A DNA stretch of 58,826 nt from Gemmatimonadota bacterium (GCA_022823365.1 JAJDXG010000048.1:1-58826), one strand, 5' to 3'; counted from the stretch's first letter, positions 7,942-17,794 are shown. Made by a program: numbers and translations. The notes: generated by a model not told the origin, from the sequence alone.

Positions 7942-9144
7942 TCAACCGCTGTGAATCTCGGCTGCGGCGCGCAGCCCCGACTCGATGGCGCCGTTCATCC
8001 ATCCGCGTGCTCCGGAGATGTGCTCGCCGGCGAAATGGACGGGTCCTTCGGGCCTGGCGAGTGCACCGGCGAGCTCACGGTCCTGCCCGGGCGTCGGCTC
8101 GGCCCACGCGGCACGGCTCCAGGGGTCCCGTTGCCATGAGTGGGACGTCCCGGTGACGACCTGGCTGGAGGCGCCCGGGAAGAACGTCTCCCAATGGGAG
8201 AGCACGCGGGCGACGCGGGCAGTGTCGTCGAGGACATCCAGTTCTTCGGCGCGCGCGCCGCGCACGTAGGTGAGCAGCACGCCTTCGGGACCACGAGCGT
8301 CCCATGAGGGATGCCAGAGTTCTTCCGGCCAGTCAGTCGTTCCCCAGCCGTTCAGTCCCTCTGCTTCCCAGAAGCGCGTCCGGAAGCGGACGAAGACGCG
8401 CGTCGCGCTCTGGTAGCTGAAGCCGCCGCCCATCGCCTCGGCCTTGGCAGGCGAAAGCGCCGGCGAGAAGCGGATTCGCGACAGAAGCGGCACGGGCACG
8501 GTCACGAGCACACTGTCCGATTCCCAGGTTCGACCGCCCATGGACGTGGTGCGAGCCGGGGTGCCGGCGGCGATGTCGGTCACCGGAGATCCAAGGACCA
8601 CCCGCTCGCCCAGCGCTGCCCGAAAGGCGGCGGGGAGACGGTCGCTTCCCCCGCGGATCTTTACGTAGGCAGGGCGTTCAGAAAGAAAGGAGGGTGCTGG
8701 CACGAACGCGATATCCCCGCTTCGGACTTGAAGATAGAGCCCTCCGTCGGGGTAGAGGCGGTCGAGTTCCAGCCCGAAGTGACGGGCGTATCCGAGCGTC
8801 AGGCCGTGCTCCGGCGGAATGCGCGCGGCGCCCGCCTCGGCCGAGTGCCCGGGCGCGAACGGGGCGCGCAGCGTGAGCACCCGCCCGCCGACCCGGTCAC
8901 GGGCTTCCAGCACGGTCACATCGTGCCCGGCGCGGACGAGCTCGTAGGCCGCCGCGAGGCCGGACATGCCGGCGCCGACCACGACGACGTGCCTCGGCCG
9001 GGCCGCGGGAGTCAGCACTCCGGGAGATTCCTCCGGGCCGACGAGATCCCTGCAGGAAGCCAGCCCGAGGCCCACCAGGCCGCCTGCGCGAAGAAGGAAG
9101 TCGCGTCGATTCATGCGTTGCATCTGCGCTCTATCCGCGTTCAC
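7942..9144 (-). CDS. Flavin-dependent amine oxidase, exported (Tat)
   Basis: 400 residues from a GTG at 9144; an in-frame ATG at 9114 gives [12 protein letters not shown] and is an equally good start. The N-terminus is a twin-arginine signal with a possible lipobox (GLASC). The FAD-binding motif [16 protein letters not shown] and the following [12 protein letters not shown] are diagnostic of the flavin monoamine oxidase family. The C-terminal FAD motif is [18 protein letters not shown]. Oxidises an amine to an imine with production of H2O2; the substrate is unknown. Divergent from the propeller-amidohydrolase gene with only 62 nt between them. Slightly shorter than typical family members (about 450). 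Confidence 0.9.
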   Translation of the reverse strand: MNADRAQMQRMNRRDFLLRAGGLVGLGLASCRDLVGPEESPGVLTPAARPRHVVVVGAGMSGLAAAYELVRAGHDVTVLEARDRVGGRVLTLRAPFAPGHSAEAGAARIPPEHGLTLGYARHFGLELDRLYPDGGLYLQVRSGDIAFVPAPSFLSERPAYVKIRGGSDRLPAAFRAALGERVVLGSPVTDIAAGTPARTTSMGGRTWESDSVLVTVPVPLLSRIRFSPALSPAKAEAMGGGFSYQSATRVFVRFRTRFWEAEGLNGWGTTDWPEELWHPSWDARGPEGVLLTYVRGARAEELDVLDDTARVARVLSHWETFFPGASSQVVTGTSHSWQRDPWSRAAWAEPTPGQDRELAGALARPEGPVHFAGEHISGARGWMNGAIESGLRAAAEIHSG

Positions 9145-9206
9145 TTCATGAGTTCCGGACGTCCGGCCGTGTCTCGTACGCAGACCCTCTTCAGGAACGA
9201 CATCAG

Positions 9207-12200
9207 ATGCACACCTGTCGCCTTCTTCCGCCCGCTCGGCCAGTTCTCCTGTCCCTCGCCTTCGCTTTCGTCTCGGTCCTCACCCCGCAGGGTGCGCTGG
9301 CGCAGGACCAGCGCGACGCGCGAGAGAACGACGACGCCACCGAGAACGAGGATCTCCCCCTCCCCGTCGACCGGACCGTGTCCATCGACATGACGGAGGG
9401 GAGCTGGATCTCGCTGGACGTGAGCCCCGACGGGCAGACCATCGTCTTCGACTTCCTGGGCGATCTCTTCACCATCCCCATCGGGGGCGGCACCGCGACC
9501 CAGCTCACCTCCGGGATGGCATTCGACGCCCAGCCCCGCTTCTCGCCCGATGGCACGCGCATCGTCTACACCTCGGACTACGACGGGGGCCAGAACGTCT
9601 GGATCATGTCGCTCGACGGTTCCGACACGGTGCAGGTGTCGCGCGGCGCATCGAATCGCACCGAATCGCCCGAGTGGATGCCCGACGGGGACTACGTGGT
9701 CGCGGCTATCGGCAACTTCCGGGGCGGGAATCTGCCGAAGCTGAAGATGTTCCACGTGGACGGGGGTGGCGGCATCGAGCTCGTCTCGGAGCCCGACAAC
9801 ATGAAGGTGACGGGCCCTGCGGTCTCGCCCGACGGGCGCCACATCTGGTACGCGCGCCGCACAGGTGACTGGCAGTACAACGCGCAGTTTCCGCAGTACC
9901 AGCTCGAGGCCTACGACCGCGAGGACGGCGAGCGCTATCCGAAGTCGTCGCGCTACGGCTCTGCGGTGCGCCCCACGCTCTCGCCCGACGGACGCTGGGT
10001 GGTGTTCGGAACCCGCCACGACGACCACACCGGGCTCCTGATCCGCGATCTGGAGACCAGCGAGGAGCGCTGGCTGGCGTATCCTGTGCAGCACGACGAC
10101 CAGGAGTCGCGCGCGACGCTGGATGTGCTTCCGGGCATGTCCTTCACGCCGGACTCGCAATACCTGGTGGTTTCCTACGGCGGCAGGATGTGGAAGCTGC
10201 CGGTCGGGGGAGGAGACGCGGAGGAGATCCCGTTCCGGGTGCAGATGGAGCTCACGCTCGGGCCGCGGGTCGATTTCGACTACCCGATCGAGGACACGCC
10301 CACCTTCACGGTGCGTCAGATTCGGGATGCGGCGCCGTCGCCCGACGGCGAAAGGCTCGCCTTCACCGCGCTCGACCGGCTGTGGGTCTCCGATGCCGAC
10401 GGCTCCAACCCGAGACGAATTACCGAGGCCGACCGCTCCGAGCACTTCCCGGCCTGGTCCCCGGACGGGGAGTGGATCGCGTACTCGACCTGGGACGGAG
10501 AGGTCGGGCACATGTACAAGTCGCGGGCCGATGGCAGCGGGGATCCGGAGCGGCTGACCGCCGAGCCCGCGGCCTACTTCTTCCCCGCGTGGGGGCCGGG
10601 CAACCGCCTGGTTGCGCTAAGGGGGTTCATCCGCGCCTACGAGAGCCAGGGCGAGGCGGGCACTCCGGGGAACGAGATCGTTCAGGTGTCCACCGAACCC
10701 GACGACGATGACGGGGGCCCCGTGACCGTGATCGCGCCCAGCGACGGACGCCGCGATCTGCACTTCGTCGAAGGCGAGGACCGAATCTTCATGTTCCGCC
10801 CGCCCGATCTGCTGGTGTCGATCCGCTGGGACGGGAGCGACGAGAAGGAGCACGTGCAGGTGCGGGGCGCCACCCTCACCGGCGCAACCCAGGGCCTCGC
10901 GCCGACGACCGTTCAGATGGCGCCGCGCGGGGACCAGGCGCTGGTGGAGCTGCAGCGCCAGATCTACAGCGTGACCGTTCCGCGGATCGGCATCACGCCC
11001 ACCATCAACGTCTCAAACCCGGACAACGCGGCCTTCCCGGCCCGTCAACTGACCGACATCGGCGGCGAGTTTCCGGCCTGGAGCGGCGACGGCCGCTCGG
11101 TGCACTGGTCGCTGGGCAACGCGCACTTCGTCTACGATCTGGATGCCGCCGAGGCCTTCGAGGACAGCGTGGCGGCTGCAGGGGAAGAAGCGGAGGCGGA
11201 GGAGGCGGAGGAACAGGAAGCCGGGGAGGAGGCGGAGGACGAAGATGACGAGTACCGCGCTGCGGAGGTCCGGGTCCTCATCGACGCGACGCGCGACATC
11301 CCGGAAGGCCTGGCCGTGCTCCGGGGCGGGCGCGCGATCACGATGAACGGCGACGAAGTGATCGAAAACGCCGACATCGTCGTTCGCGACAACCGTATCG
11401 AAGCGGTGGGCCGGAGCGGGTCGGTGATGGTCCCGGACGGTGCAACCATGATCGACGTCAGGGGGCGCACCATCGTGCCCGGCTACGTGGACACCCATTC
11501 TCACCTGCGCGCGCGCGACGAGCTGCACCGGACCGACGTGTGGCCCTACCTGGCCAACCTGGCCTACGGAGTGACCACCACCCGCGATCCCCAGACCGGC
11601 AACACCGAAGTCCTCTCATACGCGGACATGGTGCGCACCGGCTCGATACTCGGCCCGCGCGTCTACTCGACCGGGCCGGGCGTTTTCTGGCAGGACCAGA
11701 TCGATACCGCCGAGGAGGCGCACGACGTCCTGAAGCGGTATTCCGACTACTTCGACACCAAGACCATCAAGATGTACGTGGCCGCGGCCCGCAAGGGACG
11801 CCAGCACATCATCATGGCGGCGCGCGAACTGGGGCTCATGCCGACCACCGAGGGCTCGCTCAACATCCGCCAGAACCTGACCGAGACCCTCGACGGATAC
11901 CCGGGGCTGGAGCACTCCATTCCGATCTTTCCGGTATATGACGACTACGTGCGGCTGTTCGCCGAGACCGGCCGGGTGTACACGCCGACGCTTCTGGTGA
12001 CGTACGGCGGCCCCTGGGCGGAGAACTACTTCTACAGCCGCGAGAACCCGCACGACGACGTCAAGCTGCGCCGCTTCACCCCGCACGACGAGATCGACAG
12101 CCGAACCCTGCGCCGCCCGCAGTGGTTCCGCAGCGACCAGCACACCTTCTCGCGCCACGGCGAGTTCGTGAAGGACCTGGTCGAGGGCGGGGGCAAGGCG

Positions 12201-12560
12201 GGGGTCGGCAGCCACGGCCAGCTGCAGGGGCTCGGGTACCACTGGGAGCTGTGGGCCATGGCGGCGGCGGACATGGACGAGCACGACGCCCTGCGCACGG
12301 CCACCATCTTCGGCGCCGAGGCGATCGGGCTCGACCAGGACCTGGGCACCATCGAGGCGGGCAAGCTGGCGGACCTGGTGATCCTCGACGCCAATCCGCT
12401 CGACGACCTGCGCAATACCAACGCCATCGACCGGGTGATGCTGAACGGCCGCCTGTACGACGGCGACACGCTGGACGAACTCTATCCGCGCCAGAGGCCG
12501 CTGGCGCCGCTGTGGTGGTGGGACGACGAGCCGAACGGGGTGCCGGGGGTGGGGCGTTAG
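9207..12560 (+). CDS. TolB-type beta-propeller fused to an amidohydrolase, secreted
   Basis: 1117 residues. Sec signal (about 1-32, GALAQ). Residues about 50-650 hold repeated PD40/WD40-like blades ([45 protein letters not shown]), as in TolB and tricorn proteases. An acidic linker of Glu/Ala (about 656-688) leads to an amidohydrolase barrel (about 695-1095) with the metal-binding HxH in [12 protein letters not shown] and the C-terminal [15 protein letters not shown] typical of imidazolonepropionase/prolidase-like members. Such fusions are common in Gemmatimonadota and related phyla; the propeller may gate or deliver a peptide-derived substrate. Start at 9207 has AGGAAC upstream. It overlaps the convergent YdeI-like gene by 4 nt. 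Confidence 0.93.
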   Translation: MHTCRLLPPARPVLLSLAFAFVSVLTPQGALAQDQRDARENDDATENEDLPLPVDRTVSIDMTEGSWISLDVSPDGQTIVFDFLGDLFTIPIGGGTATQLTSGMAFDAQPRFSPDGTRIVYTSDYDGGQNVWIMSLDGSDTVQVSRGASNRTESPEWMPDGDYVVAAIGNFRGGNLPKLKMFHVDGGGGIELVSEPDNMKVTGPAVSPDGRHIWYARRTGDWQYNAQFPQYQLEAYDREDGERYPKSSRYGSAVRPTLSPDGRWVVFGTRHDDHTGLLIRDLETSEERWLAYPVQHDDQESRATLDVLPGMSFTPDSQYLVVSYGGRMWKLPVGGGDAEEIPFRVQMELTLGPRVDFDYPIEDTPTFTVRQIRDAAPSPDGERLAFTALDRLWVSDADGSNPRRITEADRSEHFPAWSPDGEWIAYSTWDGEVGHMYKSRADGSGDPERLTAEPAAYFFPAWGPGNRLVALRGFIRAYESQGEAGTPGNEIVQVSTEPDDDDGGPVTVIAPSDGRRDLHFVEGEDRIFMFRPPDLLVSIRWDGSDEKEHVQVRGATLTGATQGLAPTTVQMAPRGDQALVELQRQIYSVTVPRIGITPTINVSNPDNAAFPARQLTDIGGEFPAWSGDGRSVHWSLGNAHFVYDLDAAEAFEDSVAAAGEEAEAEEAEEQEAGEEAEDEDDEYRAAEVRVLIDATRDIPEGLAVLRGGRAITMNGDEVIENADIVVRDNRIEAVGRSGSVMVPDGATMIDVRGRTIVPGYVDTHSHLRARDELHRTDVWPYLANLAYGVTTTRDPQTGNTEVLSYADMVRTGSILGPRVYSTGPGVFWQDQIDTAEEAHDVLKRYSDYFDTKTIKMYVAAARKGRQHIIMAARELGLMPTTEGSLNIRQNLTETLDGYPGLEHSIPIFPVYDDYVRLFAETGRVYTPTLLVTYGGPWAENYFYSRENPHDDVKLRRFTPHDEIDSRTLRRPQWFRSDQHTFSRHGEFVKDLVEGGGKAGVGSHGQLQGLGYHWELWAMAAADMDEHDALRTATIFGAEAIGLDQDLGTIEAGKLADLVILDANPLDDLRNTNAIDRVMLNGRLYDGDTLDELYPRQRPLAPLWWWDDEPNGVPGVGR

Positions 12561-13144
12561 CTCTTCTCCATCCAGCGCATGAGCGGAATCACCTTGCCGC
12601 CGGCGCTCGACTCGATGAGGATGCCCAGGCGGCGCAGCCGCGTCTCCTCCTTCTTCGCGCTCACCACCCAGCGCACCACCTGCTTGCGGTACGACGGGCG
12701 CGCGTTGCGGAAGTAGTCCCAGGCTGCCGGATCGGCCCTGATCCGGCTCTCGTACTTCGGAGGCAGCTTCGTGACGCCCGGTTCGTACGTAGCTCGATCC
12801 CTGTCCCTGTCGCGCCTCTCGTATGCGGCCAACCCCGCCTCGGCCACCACTCCCTGCGCGAGCAACTGCTTCATGCGGCCCAGGTTGCGAGGGCTCCAGT
12901 GGCTGCGCTTTCGCCGCGGGGTGAAGCGGACCTTGTAGGCCTTGTCGTCGACGGTGCGCTTCAGGCCGTCGATCCAGCCGAAGCAGAGGGCGGCATCCAC
13001 GGATTCACCGACGGTGACGCTGGGGAGTTTCGTGGCCTTCTTGTAGTACCCGACCCACATCACGTCGACCGTGTCGTGGTTGGCTTCGAACCAGGCGCGC
13101 AGGTCCTCGGGGGTGGGAAAGAAGTGAGGAGTGGTGTCTTCCAT
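12557..13144 (-). CDS. YdeI/OmpD-associated family protein
   Basis: 195 residues with no signal peptide. The pattern DLRAWFEANHDTVDVMWVGYYKK, then VDAALCFGWIDGLKRTVDD and FTPRRKRSHWSPRN, is that of the YdeI/OmpD-associated (bacteriocin-protection) family. The C-terminal LPPKYESRIRADPAAWDYF and PSYRKQVVRWVVSAKKEETRLRR complete it. Members are small cytoplasmic proteins of unclear biochemical role, linked in Enterobacteria to peptide and stress tolerance. The start ATG at 13144 is followed by an AT-rich 43-nt spacer with a perfect inverted repeat, the likely control region. Convergent with and overlapping the amidohydrolase gene end. Confidence 0.88.
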   Translation of the reverse strand: MEDTTPHFFPTPEDLRAWFEANHDTVDVMWVGYYKKATKLPSVTVGESVDAALCFGWIDGLKRTVDDKAYKVRFTPRRKRSHWSPRNLGRMKQLLAQGVVAEAGLAAYERRDRDRDRATYEPGVTKLPPKYESRIRADPAAWDYFRNARPSYRKQVVRWVVSAKKEETRLRRLGILIESSAGGKVIPLMRWMEKS

Positions 13145-13159
13145 TGCTGAGCGACTGAT

Positions 13160-13174
13160 TACGTGATTTACGTA
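13160..13174. promoter_or_regulatory. Inverted repeat TACGT-N5-ACGTA upstream of the YdeI-like gene
   Basis: A perfect 5-bp inverted repeat (TACGT GATTT ACGTA) in an AT-rich spacer of an otherwise very GC-rich region, 16-30 nt upstream of the start codon at 13144. A flanking TTAC...GTAA pair extends the dyad imperfectly. Consistent with a promoter and repressor site; unproven. Confidence 0.35.
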
Positions 13175-13187
13175 TTTTGTGTAATCT

Positions 13188-14885
13188 CTAGATCTCGCCC
13201 CGCCGGGAGGCCCAAACCGCGTAGTGGCTGGTGCGGGCCGCGAGCGCCATGTAGGTGAGCGACGGGTTCTGGCATCCGGACGAGGTCATGGCCGCGCCGT
13301 CGATGACGAAGAGGTTGGGCACGTCCCAGGTCTGGTTGAAGCCGTTCAGCACGGACGTGGCCGGATCGCGGCCCATGCGCGCGGTCCCCATCTCGTGGAT
13401 GGCCAGCCCCGGGGGCGAGATGACCGGCTGGGGCCTGACGTCCCGGCCTCCGGCCGCCTCCAGCATTTCGGCGGCCTGCTCCACGGCCTCGCGCATCATC
13501 GCGCGCTCGTTTTCGCTCCAGTCGCAGCGGATGCGGAGCGTAGGGATGCCCCAGGCGTCGACCTGTTCCGGGTCGAGGGCCACATGGTTCTCTTCCCGCG
13601 GGAGGCACTCGCCGAAGGCGTGCAGACGGAACTGCCAGGGTCCCGGGCGCGTGAGCTCGCGCTTGAAGTCGGCGCCGAAGCCGGGCATGGAGACGCCGCG
13701 TCCCCATCCCAGCCGCTCTGCGGCGCCCTGAAACCCGTAGCCGCGCACGAAATCGGAGGATGGCTCGGTGACGTTGGCGAAGCGGGCGATGTAGATGCCG
13801 TTGGGACGTCGGCCGCGCGTGGTCCGGTCCTCCCAGCCGTCGAAAGTGGCCACCGAATCGTCGCACATGGCATGGTCCATGAGGTACTTGCCGAGCGCGC
13901 CGCTCGAGTTGGCCAGGCCGTCGGGGAAGTCGGACGACGTCGAGTTGAGGAGGATGCGCGTCGACTCGAGGGCCGAAGCCCCGAGAAAGACGGTGCGGGC
14001 GTGGAACTCAAGCTCTTCGTGGCTCTCGCGGTCGATGACGCGCACACCGGTCACCCGTCCCTGCTGCGGGTCCCAGATGACGCTCGGCACCACGCTGTTG
14101 GGACGAAGGGTCAGTCGGCCGGTGGCTTCCGCCGCAGGCAGGGTCGCGTTGATGGAGCTGAAGTAGCTGCGGGTGCGGCAGCCGCGGTGGCAGGGGCCGC
14201 AGTAGTGGCAGGCTCGGCGGCCCTTGTGGTCGCGTGTGAGGACCGCGGTACGGCCGATGGTCATGCGCCGGGTTCCGCCGAACGCGCGCTCGATCGAGTC
14301 GCGCATGTGCTCCTCGACGCACGACATCGGCATGGGCGGCAGGAAGACCCCGTCCGGAACCTGGGCCAGCCCCTCGGCCTGTCCGCTGATGCCGACGAAG
14401 GCCTCGACGTGGTCGTACCAGGGGGCGATGTCGGCGTAGCGGATGGGCCAGTCGATGCCGTGGCCGTCGCGGGCGTTGGCCTCGAAGTCGAGGTCGCTCA
14501 GCCGGTAGCACTGCCGCGCCCACATGATCGAGCGGCCCCCCACCTGGCGCCCGCGGATCCACAGGAAGGGCTCCTCCGAGTCGCTGGTGTAGGGATGCTC
14601 GTTGTCGTTGACGAAGAACTTGCGCGCCACTTCGTCGCAGGCGTAGCACTGGCTCTGGATGGGCTGGTCGGCGGCCAGGGCCTTGCGGTCGTTCCAGCCC
14701 CGGTAGGGCATCTCCGACGGGCGGGTGTGCTCGGCGTAGTCCCGTTCGGGCACGATCGCGGGCCCGGCTTCGAGGACGAGGACGGTTGCGCCCAACTCGG
14801 TGAGTTCCTTGGCCGCCCATCCGCCGGACATCCCCGAGCCGACGACGATGGCGTCGTACTCCTGGCGCCTGCGGCGGATGTTCAT
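13188..14885 (-). CDS. GMC-family dehydrogenase, catalytic (FAD) subunit
   Basis: 565 residues from the ATG at 14885, which overlaps the upstream stop as ATGA; the longer open frame is noise over that gene. The dinucleotide-binding motif VVGSGMSGGWAAKEL is at 13-27. A cysteine cluster C226-HY-C229-GP-C232-HRG-C236 resembles the region that binds a 3Fe-4S cluster in FAD glucose dehydrogenases. The C-terminal HEMGTARMGRDP and CQNPSLTYMALAAR hold the catalytic His and Asn. It oxidises an alcohol or sugar and passes electrons onward. Together with the adjacent subunit 3 it forms the gluconate/glucose-dehydrogenase-type complex; no cytochrome subunit is in the window. No signal peptide of its own, so export would depend on the partner. 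Confidence 0.92.
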   Translation of the reverse strand: MNIRRRRQEYDAIVVGSGMSGGWAAKELTELGATVLVLEAGPAIVPERDYAEHTRPSEMPYRGWNDRKALAADQPIQSQCYACDEVARKFFVNDNEHPYTSDSEEPFLWIRGRQVGGRSIMWARQCYRLSDLDFEANARDGHGIDWPIRYADIAPWYDHVEAFVGISGQAEGLAQVPDGVFLPPMPMSCVEEHMRDSIERAFGGTRRMTIGRTAVLTRDHKGRRACHYCGPCHRGCRTRSYFSSINATLPAAEATGRLTLRPNSVVPSVIWDPQQGRVTGVRVIDRESHEELEFHARTVFLGASALESTRILLNSTSSDFPDGLANSSGALGKYLMDHAMCDDSVATFDGWEDRTTRGRRPNGIYIARFANVTEPSSDFVRGYGFQGAAERLGWGRGVSMPGFGADFKRELTRPGPWQFRLHAFGECLPREENHVALDPEQVDAWGIPTLRIRCDWSENERAMMREAVEQAAEMLEAAGGRDVRPQPVISPPGLAIHEMGTARMGRDPATSVLNGFNQTWDVPNLFVIDGAAMTSSGCQNPSLTYMALAARTSHYAVWASRRGEI

Positions 14886-15493
14886 GGGCCCCGTTCCGCT
14901 GCGGTCAGCGGGGCGCACCCCTCGAAGGCGGGGAAGGTGGTGCGGTAGCCGATGGCCTCCAGGCCCACCTCCGAGGTGAAGTACGCGGTCAGGGTGAACC
15001 GCTTCACGTCGTGGAAGAAGTGCTGCGTCTCGTCCGCATCGGGGTCGTCGCGGAGGCGGGTCAGGTCGGCGTCGAGGTCGCCCATCAGCGTCGCCTGCCG
15101 GGTCGGGGTACAGTCGGCGAAGTCGGAGCCGAAGCGGTCGCGGGCGGTCGGATCCACCGTGTCGAGGCCCGTGAGGAAGCGGTCGCGGTCGTCGTCGTCC
15201 AGCCACCCGTCCACCAGGGCGGCCACGAATTCCGTCACCCCGGCCTCCGATGCACCCGGGGTGTTGGTCGCGGGGATGATCGCCTCGGCCATGGCGGCCA
15301 TGACGCGCGCGCGGGGCGGGGTGAGGAGGCTCGCGGCCACTTGAGGCGTAGCCGCGTCCGCTCGCGCAGCCGCCCGACCGGACGCGCGTACCCGCTCCGC
15401 CCAGGCGACCAGCTCCGCAAAGGTCCCTTCCGGCGCGAGCAGGGGACCGCCCACGATCCCGCCCAGCACCCCGATGGCCCGCCTTCGCTTCAT
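14882..15493 (-). CDS. Gluconate 2-dehydrogenase subunit 3 family protein
   Basis: 203 residues. The N-terminus MKRRRAIGVLGGIVGG is a short twin-arginine-like signal. The body holds the family pattern VMAAMAEAIIPATNTPGASEAGV and, near the C-terminus, FFHDVKRFTLTAYFTSEVGLEAIGY. Subunit 3 (the gamma or hitchhiker subunit) is needed for assembly and Tat export of the FAD subunit, which is encoded immediately downstream with a 4-nt ATGA overlap, indicating translational coupling. Divergent from the Tat-exported TIM-barrel isomerase gene, 75 nt away. Confidence 0.92.
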   Translation of the reverse strand: MKRRRAIGVLGGIVGGPLLAPEGTFAELVAWAERVRASGRAAARADAATPQVAASLLTPPRARVMAAMAEAIIPATNTPGASEAGVTEFVAALVDGWLDDDDRDRFLTGLDTVDPTARDRFGSDFADCTPTRQATLMGDLDADLTRLRDDPDADETQHFFHDVKRFTLTAYFTSEVGLEAIGYRTTFPAFEGCAPLTAAERGP

Positions 15494-15568
15494 GGGTTAC
15501 CGTTTCCGCCGCCTGACGCGGCCGTGTCGGGACGAGGTTGCTCCGAACGAAATGGAGGCTTGGGAACG

Positions 15569-16498
15569 ATGCCCAACCTTACACGTCGCGAAGTCCTGAA
15601 AGCAACTGGCGCCGCCTCCCTGGGGCTGATGGTGCCGGGGGCCGGGCAGCTGCATGCGCAGACGGATGGTGACCCGCCCGGCGGCTCACATTCCCCGCAT
15701 CCCCGGGACGACTCCCGCGCAGCAGTCCCTCAGACCGGCATCACCCAGTCCGTGGCCCGCTGGTGCTTCGAGGACATCCCCCTGCAGCCCTTCTGCGCGG
15801 CGGTCGCGGAGATGGGGCTGCCCGCCATCGACCTCCTGCTCGTGGAGGAATGGGCGGTGGCACACGACCACGGCCTGGTGGTCTCGTGCGGCGACGTCGG
15901 CGCGGGCACGATCGAGGACGGGCTCAACGAGCCCCGCAATCACGCGGGCATCATCCGCGCCTTCGAAGCACACATTCCGCGCGCCGCGCGCGAGGGCGTC
16001 CCCAACGTGATCTGCTTCTTCGGCAACCGCCGAGGCATGCCGGACGCGCCGGCCATCGAGAACTCGATCCGGTGCCTGCGCGAATGCGCCCCGATCGCCG
16101 AAGCCGAAGGGGTCACGATCCTGGTCGAAGCGCTCAACTCCAAACCGGGCGGACACGTTGACTACATCGGCGACCACATGTCCTACGCCCTCGAGATCAT
16201 CCGCGCCGTCGACTCTCCCCGCGTGCGCATCCTCTACGACATCTACCACATGCAGATCATGGAGGGGGACATCATCCGCACCCTGACCGATGCCCGCGAC
16301 TGGATCGGCCACTACCACACCGGCGGCGTCCCCGGTCGCGCGGAGATCGACGAGTCGCAGGAACTCAACTATCCGGCCATCGTGCGCGCGATCCGGGACA
16401 CGGGCTTCACCGGCTACATGGCCCACGAGTTCATCCCGCAGAGCGGCGACCCGCTGCGCTCGCTGAGGGAGGCGGTGGAGATGTGCGCTCGGGCGTGA
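15569..16498 (+). CDS. Tat-exported hydroxypyruvate isomerase-like TIM barrel
   Basis: 309 residues. Start chosen at the ATG at 15569 (GGAGGCTTGGGAACG upstream), giving MPNLTRREVLKATGAASLG, a clear twin-arginine signal. The rest is an AP-endonuclease-2/xylose-isomerase-like barrel of the hydroxypyruvate isomerase (Hyi) group: ARWCFEDIPLQPFCAAVAEMG, VEALNSKPGGHVDY (metal Glu), YDIYHMQIMEGD (Asp/His), GHYHTGGVPGR and MAHEFIPQ (Glu). Probably isomerises or epimerises a ketose or keto-acid in the periplasm. It is divergent from the GMC dehydrogenase pair, suggesting joint use on a sugar or polyol. Hyi enzymes are normally cytoplasmic, so export is a feature of this secreted subgroup. Confidence 0.88.
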   Translation: MPNLTRREVLKATGAASLGLMVPGAGQLHAQTDGDPPGGSHSPHPRDDSRAAVPQTGITQSVARWCFEDIPLQPFCAAVAEMGLPAIDLLLVEEWAVAHDHGLVVSCGDVGAGTIEDGLNEPRNHAGIIRAFEAHIPRAAREGVPNVICFFGNRRGMPDAPAIENSIRCLRECAPIAEAEGVTILVEALNSKPGGHVDYIGDHMSYALEIIRAVDSPRVRILYDIYHMQIMEGDIIRTLTDARDWIGHYHTGGVPGRAEIDESQELNYPAIVRAIRDTGFTGYMAHEFIPQSGDPLRSLREAVEMCARA

Positions 16499-16558
16499 GG
16501 TGGCCGGAACCTCGGAGTCGGCCGGTTAGGCGCAGGTAGGCGGTCAAGCGGGAAGATT

Positions 16559-16599
16559 ATCCTTGCTAATTATGCACAGCATGCTAAATTAGCAAGGAT
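16559..16599 (+). promoter_or_regulatory. 13-bp perfect inverted repeat overlapping the start codon of the DUF4143 ATPase
   Basis: Left arm ATCCTTGCTAATT (16559-16571) and right arm AATTAGCAAGGAT (16587-16599) are exact reverse complements, separated by 15 nt that contain a smaller dyad ATGC-ACA-GCAT (16572-16582). The right arm runs into the start codon (ATG at 16598). The block is AT-rich in a GC-rich background. As DNA it would be an operator; as RNA a hairpin occluding the start. Autoregulation is inferred. Confidence 0.6.
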
Positions 16600-17779
16600 G
16601 ATACCACGAAATGCGTTATCGGCGGTAACGATGGCGATGCGTCGCCAGGCTGCGGTCGCCTTGATCGGCCCGAGGCAGGTCGGCAAGACGACGCTGGCCC
16701 TGCAGGTCGCCGAACGCCGGGACGCGCTCTATCTGGACCTGGAGTCCAGCGCGGATCGCGCCAAGCTTTCCGATCCCAACCTGTTCCTCGGCCAGTTCGA
16801 GGATCGCCTCGTCATCCTCGACGAGATACACCGCACGCCGCAGCTGTTTCGCGACCTGCGCGGACTGATCGACCGCGGACGCCGGCGCGGTCGGCGCGCC
16901 GGACGGTTTCTGATTCTGGGTTCCGCTTCGATGGACCTTCTCAGGCAGTCATCCGAGTCCCTGGCGGGCAGAATCGAATTTGTCCGCCTCAATCCTCTCA
17001 ACGTGATGGAGATCGACCGCCAACCGCCGTCCCCGCTTTCCCTCTGGGTCCGCGGAGGGTTCCCGGACAGCCTGCTGGCGGCGACGGATCAGGACAGCGC
17101 CGCGTTTCGCCGAAGCTTCATACAGACGTATCTGCACCGCGACATCGCGGATCTGTCCGGGACCCGGCTCCCCGCCGAAACCATCGAAAGACTCTGGCGG
17201 ATGCTGGCCCACAACCAGGGCGGTCTCCTCAACTCGTCGAAGCTGGCGGGAAGCCTCGGGGTCAGCTCCTCCACCGTGTCGCGCTACGTGGATCTGCTTG
17301 TCGATCTCCTGCTGGTCCGTCGCCTGAAGCCATTCCGGACCAACGTCGCCAAACGCTTGATCAAGACGCCGAAGGTGTACGTGCGAGACAGTGGACTGGT
17401 CCACGCCCTGCTCGACATTCACGACTACAATGCTCTCGCCGGCCATCCCGTCGCGGGTGCCAGCTGGGAGGGCTTCGTGATCGAAAACCTGCTCGGCGTC
17501 GCGCCCCCGGGGACGCAAGCGGCGTTCTACCGGACACGCGCCGGGGCCGAAGTGGACCTGGTGCTCCGCTTGCCCGGCGAGGACCGCCCGTGGGCGATCG
17601 AGGTCAAGCTGGGGTTGGCTCCCAGGCCCAGCCGGGGATTCCACAACGCGCGCATCGACCTCACGCCGAGCCGCACCTTCATGGTGGGAGCGGGGGATGC
17701 TCGATACCTGGTGGCGGAAGGGATCGAAGTGATCGGGCTGCGAGAGTTGGCGGGGATGGTGGCGGGACGGCTCGCCTGA
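16598..17779 (+). CDS. AAA+ ATPase with DUF4143 C-terminal domain
   Basis: 393 residues. Walker A GPRQVGKTT (24-32), Walker B LVILDEIHR (71-79), sensor-like FLILGSASMDLL. Central winged-helix segment (LAGSLGVSSSTVSRYVDLLVDLLLVRRL) and a C-terminal DUF4143 region with a PD-(D/E)xK-like motif (GAEVDLVL...AIEVKLG). Widespread COG1373 family; role unresolved, often in accessory or defence-like contexts. The ATG at 16598 lies inside a 13-bp inverted repeat and has no clear separate ribosome site (AGCAAGG adjoins the ATG). No partner gene is adjacent, and the gene on the other side is convergent. Possibly acquired horizontally. Confidence 0.9.
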   Translation: MIPRNALSAVTMAMRRQAAVALIGPRQVGKTTLALQVAERRDALYLDLESSADRAKLSDPNLFLGQFEDRLVILDEIHRTPQLFRDLRGLIDRGRRRGRRAGRFLILGSASMDLLRQSSESLAGRIEFVRLNPLNVMEIDRQPPSPLSLWVRGGFPDSLLAATDQDSAAFRRSFIQTYLHRDIADLSGTRLPAETIERLWRMLAHNQGGLLNSSKLAGSLGVSSSTVSRYVDLLVDLLLVRRLKPFRTNVAKRLIKTPKVYVRDSGLVHALLDIHDYNALAGHPVAGASWEGFVIENLLGVAPPGTQAAFYRTRAGAEVDLVLRLPGEDRPWAIEVKLGLAPRPSRGFHNARIDLTPSRTFMVGAGDARYLVAEGIEVIGLRELAGMVAGRLA

Positions 17780-17794
17780 CCGAGGCAGCCTCGG
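17780..17794. terminator. Hairpin between convergent genes
   Basis: CCGAGG-CAG-CCTCGG is a perfect 6-bp stem immediately after the ATPase stop codon; a second small dyad (CGCCGT-GA-ACGGCG) follows. No T-run, so it is terminator-like only. Confidence 0.35.

Noticed and set aside
16559..17779. Transposon or IS with terminal inverted repeats around the DUF4143 gene
   Set aside because: Both arms of the inverted repeat are upstream of the gene, and there is no copy at the 3' end and no transposase motif.
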